A stretch of DNA of 64,000 nucleotides. It comes from Amycolatopsis palatopharyngis (lineage in GTDB: Bacteria > Actinomycetota > Actinomycetes > Mycobacteriales > Pseudonocardiaceae). The translations under genes were made by a program, and so were the position numbers. A model generated the notes under the pieces. That model made no database searches. It worked only from the letters and a program-made list of their open reading frames with translations, and had not been told where the DNA came from. Positions 34,564-43,412 of the stretch are shown here, piece by piece. The stretch is taken from the NCBI RefSeq assembly GCF_003385185.1, contig NZ_PQHZ01000004.1, positions 124,001-188,000 of the forward strand, read 5' to 3'. The stretch's first letter is position 1, and each line of letters begins with the position of its first letter.

Positions 34564-36654
34564 GTGTCCAAGTTCACCACTGCGGCGAAGAGGCTGGTGC
34601 TCGGCCGGCCGTTCCGCAGCGACCGGCTCTCCCACACGCTGTTGCCCAAGCGCATCGCGCTGCCCGTCTTCGCCTCCGACCCCATGTCCAGCGTGGCGTA
34701 CGCGCCGGAGGAGATCCTCCTCATGCTCTCCATCGCGGGAGCGTCGGCGTACGTGTTCAGCCCGTGGATCGGGCTCGTGGTGGTCCTCGTCATGGTCGCG
34801 GTGGTCGCCTCGTACCGGCAGAACGTGCAGGCGTACACCTCCGGCGGCGGTGACTACGAGGTGGCCACGGTCAACCACGGACCGAAATGGGGTCTGGTCG
34901 TCGGCAGCGCACTGCTGGTCGACTACGTCCTGACGGTCGCGGTCTCCATCGCGGCGGCCGCCGCCAACATCGGTTCCGCGGTGCCGTTCGTCGCCGCCCA
35001 CAAGGTCGAGTTCGCGGTGGCAGCCATCCTGCTGCTCACCGCCGCGAACCTGCGTGGTGTCCGCGAGTCCGGCAAGGCGTTCGCCATTCCGTCCTACGCG
35101 TTCGTCGTCGGCATTCTCGGCATGATCATCTGGGGCGCGATCCGGGTGTTCGTCCTCGACGAGGAGGTGCGCGCGGAGAGCGCCGATCTGATCCTGCAGG
35201 AGGAAGGCACCCACCTCGCCGGGTTCGGGCTCGTGTTCCTGGTGTTGCGCGCCTTCTCCTCCGGCAGTGCCGCGCTGACCGGGGTCGAGGCGATCAGCAA
35301 CGGCGTGCCCGCCTTCCGCAAGCCGAAGGGGCGCAACGCCGCGACCACCCTGCTGATGATGGGCGTGCTCGCGATCACCATGTTCCTCGGCCTGCTCTTC
35401 CTGGCCAGGGTGACCGGAGCAGTGATGGCCGAGCACCCGGAGACACAACTGGTCAACGCGCCGGAGGGCTACGAACAGAAGACGCTGGTGGCCCAGCTCG
35501 CCAATGCGGTCTTCACCGGTTTCTCGCCCGGTGTCTGGTTCATCATCTTCTTCACCGGGCTCATCCTGGTGCTCGCGGCCAACACCGCCTTCAACGGGTT
35601 TCCGGTCCTGGGGTCGATCCTCGCCCAGGACCGGCATCTGCCCCGGCAATTGCACACCCGCGGCGACCGGCTCGCGTTTTCCAACGGAATTCTCTTTCTC
35701 GCAGGATTCGCGATCCTGCTGGTGGTCGTGTTCGAGGCCGAGGTCACACAGCTGATCCAGCTCTACATCGTCGGTGTGTTCGTCTCGTTCACGCTCAGCC
35801 AGAGCGGGATGATCCGGCACTGGAACCGATTGCTGGCCACGGAGACCGACCCCGAGGCGCGGCGGCGGATGCGGCGATCACAGGCCATCAACTCCTTCGG
35901 TCTCTTCATGACCGCATCCGTTCTCGTCATCGTGCTGGTGACGAAGTTCCTCGCGGGCGCCTGGATCTCCATCGTGGCGATGGCGGCCATCTACTGGTTG
36001 ATGACCGCGATCCGCAAACACTACGACCGGGTCGCCGAGGAGCTGCGGGACGTGGATCGCAAGCCTGCCGTGATGCCGTCCCGCAACCACGCGATCGTGC
36101 TGGTGTCCACACTGCACCGTCCCACCCTGAGGGCACTGGCCTACGCCAAGGCGACCAGAGCCGATGTCCTGGAGGCGGTCACGGTCAATGTGGACGATGT
36201 GGACACCAAGAAGCTGGTGGAGGACTGGGAAAAGCACGGCTTCTCGATTCCGTTGAAGGTCGTCGAGTCGCCCTACCGCGAGATCACCAAGCCGGTCCTG
36301 GACTATGTCCGGCGGGTCCGGGGAGACAACCCGCGCGACGTCGTGACCATCTTCATCCCGGAGTACGTGGTCGGACGCTGGTGGGAACAGTTGCTGCACA
36401 ACCAGAGCGCCTTGCGACTCAAGGGCAGGCTGCTGTTCCAGTCCGGAGTGATGGTGACCAGCGTTCCGTGGCAGCTCGAGTCGTCCAAGCGCCGCTCCAG
36501 CCGGGCGAAGCGTGAGCGGCCGGCCGCCGGCGACGTGCGGCGCGGACTGTACGGAGCCAGGCGGATCTCCGGATCGAACGGTCAGGACGCAAAGGGCACA
36601 AAGGGCACAAAGGGTACAAAAGGCACACGCGACGCGAAGGACCCGGAACGGTGA
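34564..36654 (+). CDS. APC-family permease, KUP/amino-acid type
   Basis: A 696-residue transporter with about twelve transmembrane helices in the first ~450 residues (SDPMSSVAYAPEEILLML; VLTVAVSIAAAAANIGSAVP; GSAALTGVEAISNGVPAFRKPKGRNAA) and a ~220-residue cytoplasmic C-terminus ending in a KGT repeat tail. The family at this locus (Rv2690c) is annotated as an amino-acid permease; a potassium-coupled role is suggested by the divergent TrkA pair but not shown. GTG 34564. Its stop overlaps the next gene's GTG (GTGA). Confidence 0.87.
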   Translation: MSKFTTAAKRLVLGRPFRSDRLSHTLLPKRIALPVFASDPMSSVAYAPEEILLMLSIAGASAYVFSPWIGLVVVLVMVAVVASYRQNVQAYTSGGGDYEVATVNHGPKWGLVVGSALLVDYVLTVAVSIAAAAANIGSAVPFVAAHKVEFAVAAILLLTAANLRGVRESGKAFAIPSYAFVVGILGMIIWGAIRVFVLDEEVRAESADLILQEEGTHLAGFGLVFLVLRAFSSGSAALTGVEAISNGVPAFRKPKGRNAATTLLMMGVLAITMFLGLLFLARVTGAVMAEHPETQLVNAPEGYEQKTLVAQLANAVFTGFSPGVWFIIFFTGLILVLAANTAFNGFPVLGSILAQDRHLPRQLHTRGDRLAFSNGILFLAGFAILLVVVFEAEVTQLIQLYIVGVFVSFTLSQSGMIRHWNRLLATETDPEARRRMRRSQAINSFGLFMTASVLVIVLVTKFLAGAWISIVAMAAIYWLMTAIRKHYDRVAEELRDVDRKPAVMPSRNHAIVLVSTLHRPTLRALAYAKATRADVLEAVTVNVDDVDTKKLVEDWEKHGFSIPLKVVESPYREITKPVLDYVRRVRGDNPRDVVTIFIPEYVVGRWWEQLLHNQSALRLKGRLLFQSGVMVTSVPWQLESSKRRSSRAKRERPAAGDVRRGLYGARRISGSNGQDAKGTKGTKGTKGTRDAKDPER
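36591..36626 (+). repeat. four 9-bp repeats in the permease C-terminus
   Basis: AAAGGGCAC, AAAGGGCAC, AAAGGGTAC, AAAAGGCAC in tandem code for a Lys-Gly-Thr repeat. The A-rich composition is unlike its surroundings and prone to slippage; length variation would not shift the frame. Confidence 0.9.
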
Positions 36655-37859
36655 GCGAGCAGCGGCACGCGGAGAACTGGTCGGGCCGTACCGTGGAGCT
36701 GGAGGTCGGCGCGGTGGCCCACGGCGGCCACTGTGTGTCGCGAGTGGAGGGACGAGTTGTCTTCGTGCGGCACGCGTTGCCGGGCGAGATAGTGCTCGCG
36801 GAGATCACCGAGGACAAGGGTGGGTCCTTCTGCAGGGCGGACGCGATCCGCGTGCTGCGCTCGTCGCCGCACCGGGTGGAGCCGGTCTGCCCACTGGCCG
36901 CTCCCGGACTCTGTGGTGGCTGCGACTGGCAGCACGCGGAACCGCAGGCGCAGCGCGATCTCAAGGCCCAGGTCGTGAGTGAACAGTTGCGACGTCTCGC
37001 GGGACTCGATCGGACGGTCGAGGTAGAGGCCCTGCCAGGGGGCCCGCTCGGCTGGCGCAGCCGCGTCCGGCTGGTCGCCGATGCCGAGGGCAGGCCGGGA
37101 CTACGCGCGCATCGCAGCCACCGGGTCATCCCGCTGGCCGGATGCCCGATCTCGGTGCCCGGCGCGGTGGAGGAGGCGTTGGCGAAGACCTGGCGTCCGG
37201 GGACGGAACTGGAGGTCACCAGCGACGGGCAAGGGCGTGGGCATCTGCGTGAGCTGACCACCGTGCGCGGACGAGACAGGTCGCGCCAGGTCAAGGGTGG
37301 AATCGCCGTGCAACACGCGGCGGGACGGGACTGGCGGCTGGCCGCCCACGGGTTCTGGCAGGTGCATCCCGCTGCCGCCGATGTGCTCGCCTCCGTCGTG
37401 GGTGAGTGGGCGGACGCGCCGGTGGGTGGCCGGGCGTGGGACCTCTACGCCGGGGTCGGTCTCTTCGCTTCGGTGCTGGCCGGCCAGGTCGGTCGCGAGG
37501 GCCGGGTGCTCGCCGTGGAGTCGGGACGGCGTGCCGTCGCCGACGGGGAGGCGAACCTCTCGGACCTGCCTCAGGTGCGCTGGCGGGCCGGGCAGGTCGA
37601 GCGGGTACTCGCCGAGGTCGACGAACGGCCGGAGGTGGTGGTGCTCGACCCACCCCGCAAGGGTGCGGGTGCCGCCGTGGTCCGTTCGATCGTGGCGGGC
37701 GCGCCCGACCGGGTCGTCTACGTCGCATGCGATCCGGCCGCGCTCGCCAGGGACGTCGCCACGTTCGCGAGCCACGGCTACCACCTGGACGAACTGCGAG
37801 CCTTCGATGCTTTCCCGATGACCCATCACGTGGAGTGCGTGGCCCTGTTGCGAGCGTGA
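36651..37859 (+). CDS. TRAM-domain class I RNA methyltransferase (TrmA/RlmD type)
   Basis: A 402-residue uracil-C5-methyltransferase-like enzyme. An N-terminal TRAM RNA-binding domain (VELEVGAVAHGGHCVSRVEG), an iron-sulfur-type cysteine cluster CPLAAPGLCGGCDWQH near residue 82, SAM site WDLYAGVGLFASVLA, DPPRKGAG, and the nucleophile loop VYVACDPAALARD (usually SCNP, here ACDP, Cys retained), ending THHVECVALLRA. The target may be 23S rRNA or tRNA uridine. Overlaps the permease stop; equals Rv2689c by position. Confidence 0.9.
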   Translation: MSEQRHAENWSGRTVELEVGAVAHGGHCVSRVEGRVVFVRHALPGEIVLAEITEDKGGSFCRADAIRVLRSSPHRVEPVCPLAAPGLCGGCDWQHAEPQAQRDLKAQVVSEQLRRLAGLDRTVEVEALPGGPLGWRSRVRLVADAEGRPGLRAHRSHRVIPLAGCPISVPGAVEEALAKTWRPGTELEVTSDGQGRGHLRELTTVRGRDRSRQVKGGIAVQHAAGRDWRLAAHGFWQVHPAAADVLASVVGEWADAPVGGRAWDLYAGVGLFASVLAGQVGREGRVLAVESGRRAVADGEANLSDLPQVRWRAGQVERVLAEVDERPEVVVLDPPRKGAGAAVVRSIVAGAPDRVVYVACDPAALARDVATFASHGYHLDELRAFDAFPMTHHVECVALLRA

Positions 37860-37930
37860 CGCCGGAACTGTCGGTGGTGTCCGGCAGGCTCACGGACCGG
37901 ACGGCATTCGTGCGTACAAAGGGGAGAGAC

Positions 37931-39136
37931 ATGTCGATGGGGGAGCAGCACGCGAACGGAGACGACCGGGTGCGGGCGGCGGTGGACGCCATCAGGCTGG
38001 CCGCCGCGCTTCGCGCCGCGGAGGCCGTCAGCGAGGTCGAGAAGCGGTACGCGGACTCGCCGCGTTCGGTGGAGGCCGCGGCGGACCTGGTGCTCGTCGA
38101 ACTGGCCGCGATGCTACGGATGCAGGGCTGGTCGGCGACGGATCTCTGGCAGGTGACCAGCAGGAAGCTGGACCGGCTCGCGGAGAGCCTGTTGGTCGAC
38201 ACGCTCGCCGCCGACAACGCCCGCCGGGCCGCGGCCACCGTGACCAGCGCACAGCGCGAGCAGTTGAGCAGGCTCGGTGCCGCCGTGTGGTGGGAACGGG
38301 ATCGGCCACACCTCGGGCAGTGGGCGCGCCGGAATCGCCTGGCCGGCCCGGCGGCCGTCTGGGTCGTCCTCCGCCTCGCTGCCTTGTGGGGCCGTCTGCC
38401 CGCCTTACCCGTACCGGCCCGGGAATCCGCGCACAGGTCCGGTGTGGACGAACGGATGCTCGCCAAGGTGCGGGCACTGTTGGCCAAGGCGGAGTCAAGC
38501 CAGTTCCCGGAAGAGGCGGAGACGCTCTCTGCCAAGGCCCAGGAACTGATGAGCCGCTACTCGGTCGAGCGGGCGCTGGTGGACGACCCCGCCCGAGTTG
38601 GCCCGCAGGGCTCGGTGCGCCGGATCTGGTTGGACAGTCCGTATCTCGGCCCGAAGGCCCACCTCGTTTCGGCGGTGGCCGGGGCGAACCGCTGCCGAGT
38701 GGTGTCCTACGAACGGCTGGAGTTCGCCGTGCTGGTGGGCCATGAGGTCGACCTGGACATCGCCGAACTGCTGGCCACCTCCCTGCTCGTCCAGGCCACC
38801 GAGGCGATGCTGGTCGCGGGCAGGCACGCGGGCACGTCGGGCCAGTCCCGCCTCAGGTCGTTCCGGCACGCGTTTCTGCTGGCCTACGCCGCCCGGATCG
38901 GCGAGCGGTTGCGGGAGGCGGACCGGGTGAGTACCGAACAGGTGCGCGATGAACGGCTCCTGCCGGTGCTCGCCCGCCGGGAGCAGGAGGTGGACCAGCT
39001 GTTCACCGAGCTGTTCCCGCGCACCGTCTCCCGTCGCACCACGGCGAGCAATCCCGAGGGGTGGGGCGCCGGGCGGGCCGCGGCGAACGCGGCGGACCTC
39101 GGGGTGCGCCGAAAGGCGCTCAACGCCTTTCGGTGA
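37931..39136 (+). CDS. DUF2786 domain protein
   Basis: A 401-residue soluble protein. The DUF2786 motif DERMLAKVRALLAKAESSQF PEEAETLSAKAQELM lies at about 175-210, and a C-terminal domain follows (VSYERLEFAVLVGHEVDLDIAELLATSLLVQ; SFRHAFLLAYAARIGERLREAD) with a positively charged C-terminus. DUF2786 proteins resemble phage/host RecA-independent nucleic-acid handling factors in context, but no biochemical role is established. ATG 37931 has GGGGAGAG directly upstream; a GTG at 37856 overlapping the methyltransferase stop is an alternative. Confidence 0.8.
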   Translation: MSMGEQHANGDDRVRAAVDAIRLAAALRAAEAVSEVEKRYADSPRSVEAAADLVLVELAAMLRMQGWSATDLWQVTSRKLDRLAESLLVDTLAADNARRAAATVTSAQREQLSRLGAAVWWERDRPHLGQWARRNRLAGPAAVWVVLRLAALWGRLPALPVPARESAHRSGVDERMLAKVRALLAKAESSQFPEEAETLSAKAQELMSRYSVERALVDDPARVGPQGSVRRIWLDSPYLGPKAHLVSAVAGANRCRVVSYERLEFAVLVGHEVDLDIAELLATSLLVQATEAMLVAGRHAGTSGQSRLRSFRHAFLLAYAARIGERLREADRVSTEQVRDERLLPVLARREQEVDQLFTELFPRTVSRRTTASNPEGWGAGRAAANAADLGVRRKALNAFR

Positions 39137-39214
39137 GTGCCAATCCGTGTCCCAGCCGCGGGGACAGTTGCCGGTCGATTTTCTGTTCCCCGTAAGGTGT
39201 GGCGGTCAGGGAAA

Positions 39215-39610
39215 ATGTCGTCGGTGAGGAGCCGGTACGTGCGGGCACGGACGAGGACGGGCCGATTAGGTCTCATTCTCGCCGTGTTGCTGGTGCTGTT
39301 CGGTGCGGGCGGGACTCCGGCGGGCGCTTCCGTTGACGAATACACGGGCCAGCAGCGGATAACGACTGTCGTCGAATTGGCATCGCTCACGCCGCCGATA
39401 CACGACGACGGTCAGGATCAGCCGCGGCTTTCCGATATGGCGCGGTATGCGCCTGCCACCGTGCTGCCGGACACCTGCTGGGCAGTGTGCCACCGGGTCA
39501 ACGATGAGCGCTCGCTGAGACGATTTTCGTGTGTCGGCGAGGCCCGCTGGGTGGCGATGGCGGCCGCGGCGCCGACAGGTCAGTCGTCTCGAGCGCCCCC
39601 GTCCGCGTGA
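39215..39610 (+). CDS. secreted hypothetical protein
   Basis: A 131-residue unrecognised protein with an Arg-rich n-region, hydrophobic core GLILAVLLVLFGAGG and likely signal-peptidase site after PAGAS, giving a short exported product with four to five cysteines (DTCWAVCHRV...FSCVGEA), which could form disulfides. ATG 39215 follows CAGGGAAA. Third positions are less GC-rich than in neighbours, so confidence is moderate. No homologue comes to mind. Confidence 0.45.
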   Translation: MSSVRSRYVRARTRTGRLGLILAVLLVLFGAGGTPAGASVDEYTGQQRITTVVELASLTPPIHDDGQDQPRLSDMARYAPATVLPDTCWAVCHRVNDERSLRRFSCVGEARWVAMAAAAPTGQSSRAPPSA

Positions 39611-39798
39611 ACCAGACGAGCCAACTCTGACCCGGTCGCGCCACTGCGCGCGGTATCTCCGGGCAGTGCCGCCGCGGCGGGTAAACGGGGCCGTCGATTC
39701 CGTATTCCACTCATTCTTCCGGGTGTGTCAGTGCTGCCGGTAATGGCGGATGACGCCACCCGGCTTTGCCGAACTTTTCCCGTGCGGAGGACCGATAC

Positions 39799-39969
39799 AT
39801 GTCTTTTGTCGTGCTGGCGCTGTTGCTTATTTCCGTCGTGATCGCGGCCGGGTTGCTGGTGGCGATGCTCGTGACGGACAGGCCGTTCTACGGCGGAATG
39901 GGCCTCTGTGTTCTGCTCGGGCCCGGTACCGTGCTGACGTTCCTGTACACGGCCTTGTCCTGGGGCTAG
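39799..39969 (+). CDS. small two-helix membrane protein
   Basis: A 56-residue protein made almost wholly of two hydrophobic helices (FVVLALLLISVVIAAGLLVAML and GLCVLLGPGTVLTFLYTAL) joined by a short polar loop TDRPFYGG. ATG 39799 is preceded by CGGAGGACC with good spacing. It may be a small integral membrane peptide; no family recognised. It ends 55 bp before the GMC oxidoreductase terminator. Confidence 0.5.
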   Translation: MSFVVLALLLISVVIAAGLLVAMLVTDRPFYGGMGLCVLLGPGTVLTFLYTALSWG

Positions 39970-40024
39970 CGGGAACGCACGCGTACCAGGTGATGTCGCG
40001 GGTGAAATCCTTCGGCCCGCGGAG

Positions 40025-40052
40025 GGCGTGCGCCGATGGCTCGGCGCACGCC
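40025..40052. terminator. terminator between the small membrane gene and the GMC gene
   Basis: A perfect 12-bp stem GGCGTGCGCCGA (40025-40036) and TCGGCGCACGCC (40041-40052) with a 4-nt loop, six bases past the stop of the minus-strand GMC gene. Confidence 0.75.
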
Positions 40053-40057
40053 TCACC

Positions 40058-41608
40058 TCACCGGGCGTCCTGGCCGATCAGCTCGGCGCATTTCTCGCCG
40101 ATCGCCATCGTGGTGATGCACGGGTTCACCGCGACGAGGAACGGCATCACCGACGCGTCAGCCACCCGCAGCCCGTCCACGCCCCGGACCCGCAGTCGTT
40201 CGTCCAGCGGGGCGAAGCGGTCGTTGCCGGCGCCCATCTTCACCGTGCTCGCGGGGTGATAGACGGTGTTGTGCGTCTTGCGCAGGTAGTCCGCGATCTC
40301 GTCGTCGGTCCTGGCATCCGGTCCCGGCGCGAGCTCCGCGCCTGCCCATTCGGACATCGCGGGCTGGGAGACGATCTCCCGCGCCAGCTTCACGCCGTAG
40401 GTCATGACCCGCACGTCGTGCTCGTCGGTGAAGTAACGCGGATCCACCCTCGGCTTGTCCCGGAAGTCGCGGGTGCGTAGCCGAACCGAACCGGTGGAAC
40501 GGCTGCGCGTGACGTTCGGCGTGAGACAGAAGCCGTTCTCCGTCGTCGGGTACCCGTGGCGCAGGGTGTTCAGGTCGAAGGGCACCGAGCCGTAGTGGAA
40601 CATCAGGTCTGGCCGATCGAGCCCGTCCTCCGTGGTGGTGAAGATGCCGATCTCCCACCACTGGGTCGAGTCGGTGACCATCGGCTTGCGGGCATCCCAC
40701 TGGACCAGCCCCTCCGGATGATCCTGCAGGTTCTCCCCGACACCGGGGGAGTCCACCAGCACGTCCACCCCGACCTCTCGCAGGTGCTCGGCGGGCCCGA
40801 TCCCGGACAGCATCAGCAGCTTCGGGCTGTCGATGGCACCGTTGCTGAGGACGACCTCGCGCTGTGCCCGGATTTCCTCGCTGTGCAGCAGGTCCTCCGT
40901 CAGCACCTCGACCCCCGTGCAGCGGGTGCCCTCGAACGTCAGCCGCTTCGCGCGGACGCCGGTGCGGATCTCCAGGTTCGGCCGGTTACCCATGATCGGG
41001 TGCAGGTACGACACGGACGCCGAGGAACGGGTCCCGTCCTCCCTCGCGTTGATCTGGAACCAGTTCGCGCCGTGGGTGACGGTCTTTCCCGAGTTGAACT
41101 CGGTGCGCGGGATCCCTGCTTGTTCGCAGGCCTCAAGCAGCGCCGCACCCGTCGGGTCACGGGGCGGGACCGACCGGATGGTGACCGGGCCGGAACGGCC
41201 GTGGTGCTCGCCGGGCCCGTCGTTGGTCTCCAGCTTCTTGTACAGAGGAAACATGTCGGCCGAGGACCAGCCCGAAAGGCCGAGAGAGGCCCATTCGTCG
41301 AGGTCCTCGGCAGGCGCCCAGAAGGCGATGCAGGAGTTGTGCGAGGAGCAGCCACCGAGCACCTTCGCGCGCGCGTGGCGCAGGTAGGAGTTACCGGACT
41401 CCTGCGGTTCGACCAGGTAGTCCCAGTCGTAGCCGGACTCGAGCAGTGCCATCCAGCGGTCGAGTTCGAGAATCGCGGGGTCGCCGACGTCGGACGGTCC
41501 GGCTTCCAGGAGGCAGACGGTGACGTTCGGGTCCTCGGAAAGGCGGGCGGCCACGACCGATCCAGCCGTTCCGCCGCCGACCACGACGTAGTCGAACTCC
41601 TTGCTCAC
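40058..41608 (-). CDS. GMC family FAD oxidoreductase, choline dehydrogenase-like
   Basis: A 516-residue GMC oxidoreductase. FAD-binding FDYVVVGGGTAGSVVAARLSE at 5-25, LEAGPSD, the GMC signature around RHARAKVLGGCSSHN, second signature LSNGAIDSPKLLMLSGIG, and catalytic His in the C-terminal block NTVYHPASTVKMG...VADASVMPFLVAVNP. Next to an aldehyde dehydrogenase with which it overlaps (GTGA), this fits BetA, oxidising choline to betaine aldehyde for osmoprotection. Other alcohols are possible. GTG 41608. Confidence 0.87.
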   Translation of the reverse strand: MSKEFDYVVVGGGTAGSVVAARLSEDPNVTVCLLEAGPSDVGDPAILELDRWMALLESGYDWDYLVEPQESGNSYLRHARAKVLGGCSSHNSCIAFWAPAEDLDEWASLGLSGWSSADMFPLYKKLETNDGPGEHHGRSGPVTIRSVPPRDPTGAALLEACEQAGIPRTEFNSGKTVTHGANWFQINAREDGTRSSASVSYLHPIMGNRPNLEIRTGVRAKRLTFEGTRCTGVEVLTEDLLHSEEIRAQREVVLSNGAIDSPKLLMLSGIGPAEHLREVGVDVLVDSPGVGENLQDHPEGLVQWDARKPMVTDSTQWWEIGIFTTTEDGLDRPDLMFHYGSVPFDLNTLRHGYPTTENGFCLTPNVTRSRSTGSVRLRTRDFRDKPRVDPRYFTDEHDVRVMTYGVKLAREIVSQPAMSEWAGAELAPGPDARTDDEIADYLRKTHNTVYHPASTVKMGAGNDRFAPLDERLRVRGVDGLRVADASVMPFLVAVNPCITTMAIGEKCAELIGQDAR

Positions 41609-43110
41609 TTGCCCGCCTCCTCGTCCGTGCCGGTCACCGGGCCGTCGGAGAACCAGCCGCTGGGTCCGGCCTTGAGGTTCTGGTAGATGTGCTTGGCTTC
41701 CTGGTACTCGGCGAGGCCGGTGGGACCGAGTTCGCGGCCGAAGCCGGACTGCTTGAAGCCGCCCCATTCCGCCTGGGGCAGGTACGGGTGGAAGTCGTTG
41801 ATCCAGACCGTGCCGTGGCGCAGCCGGTTCGCGACCCGCTGGGCGCGGGAGGCATCGGTGGTGAAAACCCCGGCCGAGAGCCCGTAGATGGTGTCGTTCG
41901 CGATTTCGACCGCCTCGTCCTCATCGGTGAACGTCTCGACGGTGAGCACGGGCCCGAAGGACTCGTCGGAGACCGCGAGCCCGCCGCGGGGAACGTTCTC
42001 GAGAATCGTGGGCAGGTAGAAGTAGCCATCCGCGAACTGCTCGCCCTCCGGGCGCCCGCCGCCGGTCCGCAGCACCGCACCCTCCTCGAGCGCACCGGCC
42101 ACATAGGTCTCGACCTTCGCCAGGTGCTCCGCGGAGATCAGCGGCCCGGTCTCGGCATCGGGGTCGAACGGCCCGCCGAGACGGATCTTCTCGGCCCTGC
42201 GCACCAACTCGTCGACGAAGGCCTCGTGGATCTCGCGTTGCACGACCAGCCGAGCACCCGCGGAGCAGACCTGCCCGGAGTGCAGAAAGATCGCGGTCAG
42301 CGCGTAGTCCACCGCGGAGTCGAATTCGGCATCGGCGAACACGACGTTGGGGTTCTTCCCGCCGAGTTCCAGTGCCACCTTCTTCACGGTCGCCGCGGCG
42401 GCCGCCGCCACGCGGCGTCCGGTCGTCAGCCCGCCGGTGAAGGAGACCATGTCGACGTCCGGATGCTCGGACAACGGCGCGCCCACCTCGGCCCCCGCGC
42501 CGAGTACCAGGTTCGCCACGCCGTCGGGGACGCCCGCGTCGGAGAGCAGGCGCATCAGCAGGATCGCGGTGCTCGGCGTCAGCTCGCTCGGTTTCAACAC
42601 GAAGGTGTTGCCCGCCGCGAGGGCAGGCGCGACCTTCCACACGGTCTGCAGGAGCGGGAAGTTCCACGGCGTGATCAGTCCGCAGACACCGACCGGCTCG
42701 TGCACGATCCGGCTGATCGCGTCCGGATCCCCGGTGTCGACAACACGGCCAGCGTCCTGGCCCGCGAGTTTGCCGAAGTACCGCAGGCAGGCGGCGATGT
42801 CGTCCATGTCGAGTTCGCTCTCCACCAGGCGTTTTCCGGTGTCGAGCGACTCGGCACGGGCGAAGGCGTCCCTGCGCTGTTCGAGCAGGGCGGCCGCGCG
42901 CAGCAGCACGTCGCCGCGTTCCCAGGCGGGGGTGGCGGGCCAGGGACCGCTGTCGAAGGCGGTGCGAGCCGCGGCGATGGCCGCCTCGGTGTCCTCCCTG
43001 GTGCCTTCGGCGACCGTGGCGACCAGTGATCCATTGGCCGGGCAACGGATCTCCCTGGTGTTGCCTTCCCTGGCGTTGACCCACTGGCCGCCGATGAAGA
43101 AGTCAGCCAT
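41605..43110 (-). CDS. NAD+-dependent aldehyde dehydrogenase, betaine-aldehyde type
   Basis: A 501-residue aldehyde dehydrogenase. NAD/active-site motifs: PWNFPLLQTVWKVAPALAAG, catalytic Glu in LELGGKNPNVVFADA, catalytic Cys in HSGQVCSAGARLVV, and C-terminal EIANDTIYGLSAGVFT. The best-fitting role is BetB/GbsA, converting betaine aldehyde to glycine betaine, because the overlapping next gene is a choline-dehydrogenase-like GMC enzyme. ATG 43110 with AGGAGG upstream is preferred to the longer GTG/ATG frame. Confidence 0.87.
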   Translation of the reverse strand: MADFFIGGQWVNAREGNTREIRCPANGSLVATVAEGTREDTEAAIAAARTAFDSGPWPATPAWERGDVLLRAAALLEQRRDAFARAESLDTGKRLVESELDMDDIAACLRYFGKLAGQDAGRVVDTGDPDAISRIVHEPVGVCGLITPWNFPLLQTVWKVAPALAAGNTFVLKPSELTPSTAILLMRLLSDAGVPDGVANLVLGAGAEVGAPLSEHPDVDMVSFTGGLTTGRRVAAAAAATVKKVALELGGKNPNVVFADAEFDSAVDYALTAIFLHSGQVCSAGARLVVQREIHEAFVDELVRRAEKIRLGGPFDPDAETGPLISAEHLAKVETYVAGALEEGAVLRTGGGRPEGEQFADGYFYLPTILENVPRGGLAVSDESFGPVLTVETFTDEDEAVEIANDTIYGLSAGVFTTDASRAQRVANRLRHGTVWINDFHPYLPQAEWGGFKQSGFGRELGPTGLAEYQEAKHIYQNLKAGPSGWFSDGPVTGTDEEAGK

Positions 43111-43412
43111 CTGTCCTCCTGCTCGTCGCGGTGCCGCCGGCGCTGTCGTCCTGGCGCACCGCCGCGTCATCGCGTCGGCTTGATCGATCGAGGGGGATCG
43201 TACGGTTTGTGACCACGGCCACCGGAGCTTCGCGTAACCGCCGTCACGATCTGTGATGCCGAAGCGTATCCGAGAGTGGTCGCCGCGTCAGATCGGCGAG
43301 TTCACGTGTGAGTGGTCGCATCCGGCACCAGATGACCGCGATGTCCTTGTCCGTAGACTGGGCGGAGCATTCCCGGATCGGGATGACGGGCGGCGAACAG
43401 GCGAGGTGGAGC
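43111..43412. other. 302-bp divergent promoter region between the aldehyde dehydrogenase and dxs genes
   Basis: No credible gene. It must hold the promoters of the betaine-type operon (leftward) and of dxs (rightward). I see no clear -10/-35 pair, riboswitch fold or strong palindrome here. ATG codons between 43308 and 43413 stay in frame with dxs. Confidence 0.5.

Noticed and set aside
33688-35820. 710-codon minus-strand frame containing the CeoB-like protein at its C-terminus
   Set aside because: Only the last 221 codons have TrkA features and their own ribosome site; the upstream part is antisense to the APC permease.
40058-43110. GMC/aldehyde dehydrogenase pair as part of a natural-product cluster
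   Set aside because: No synthase, carrier protein or tailoring neighbours; the pair alone best fits choline oxidation.
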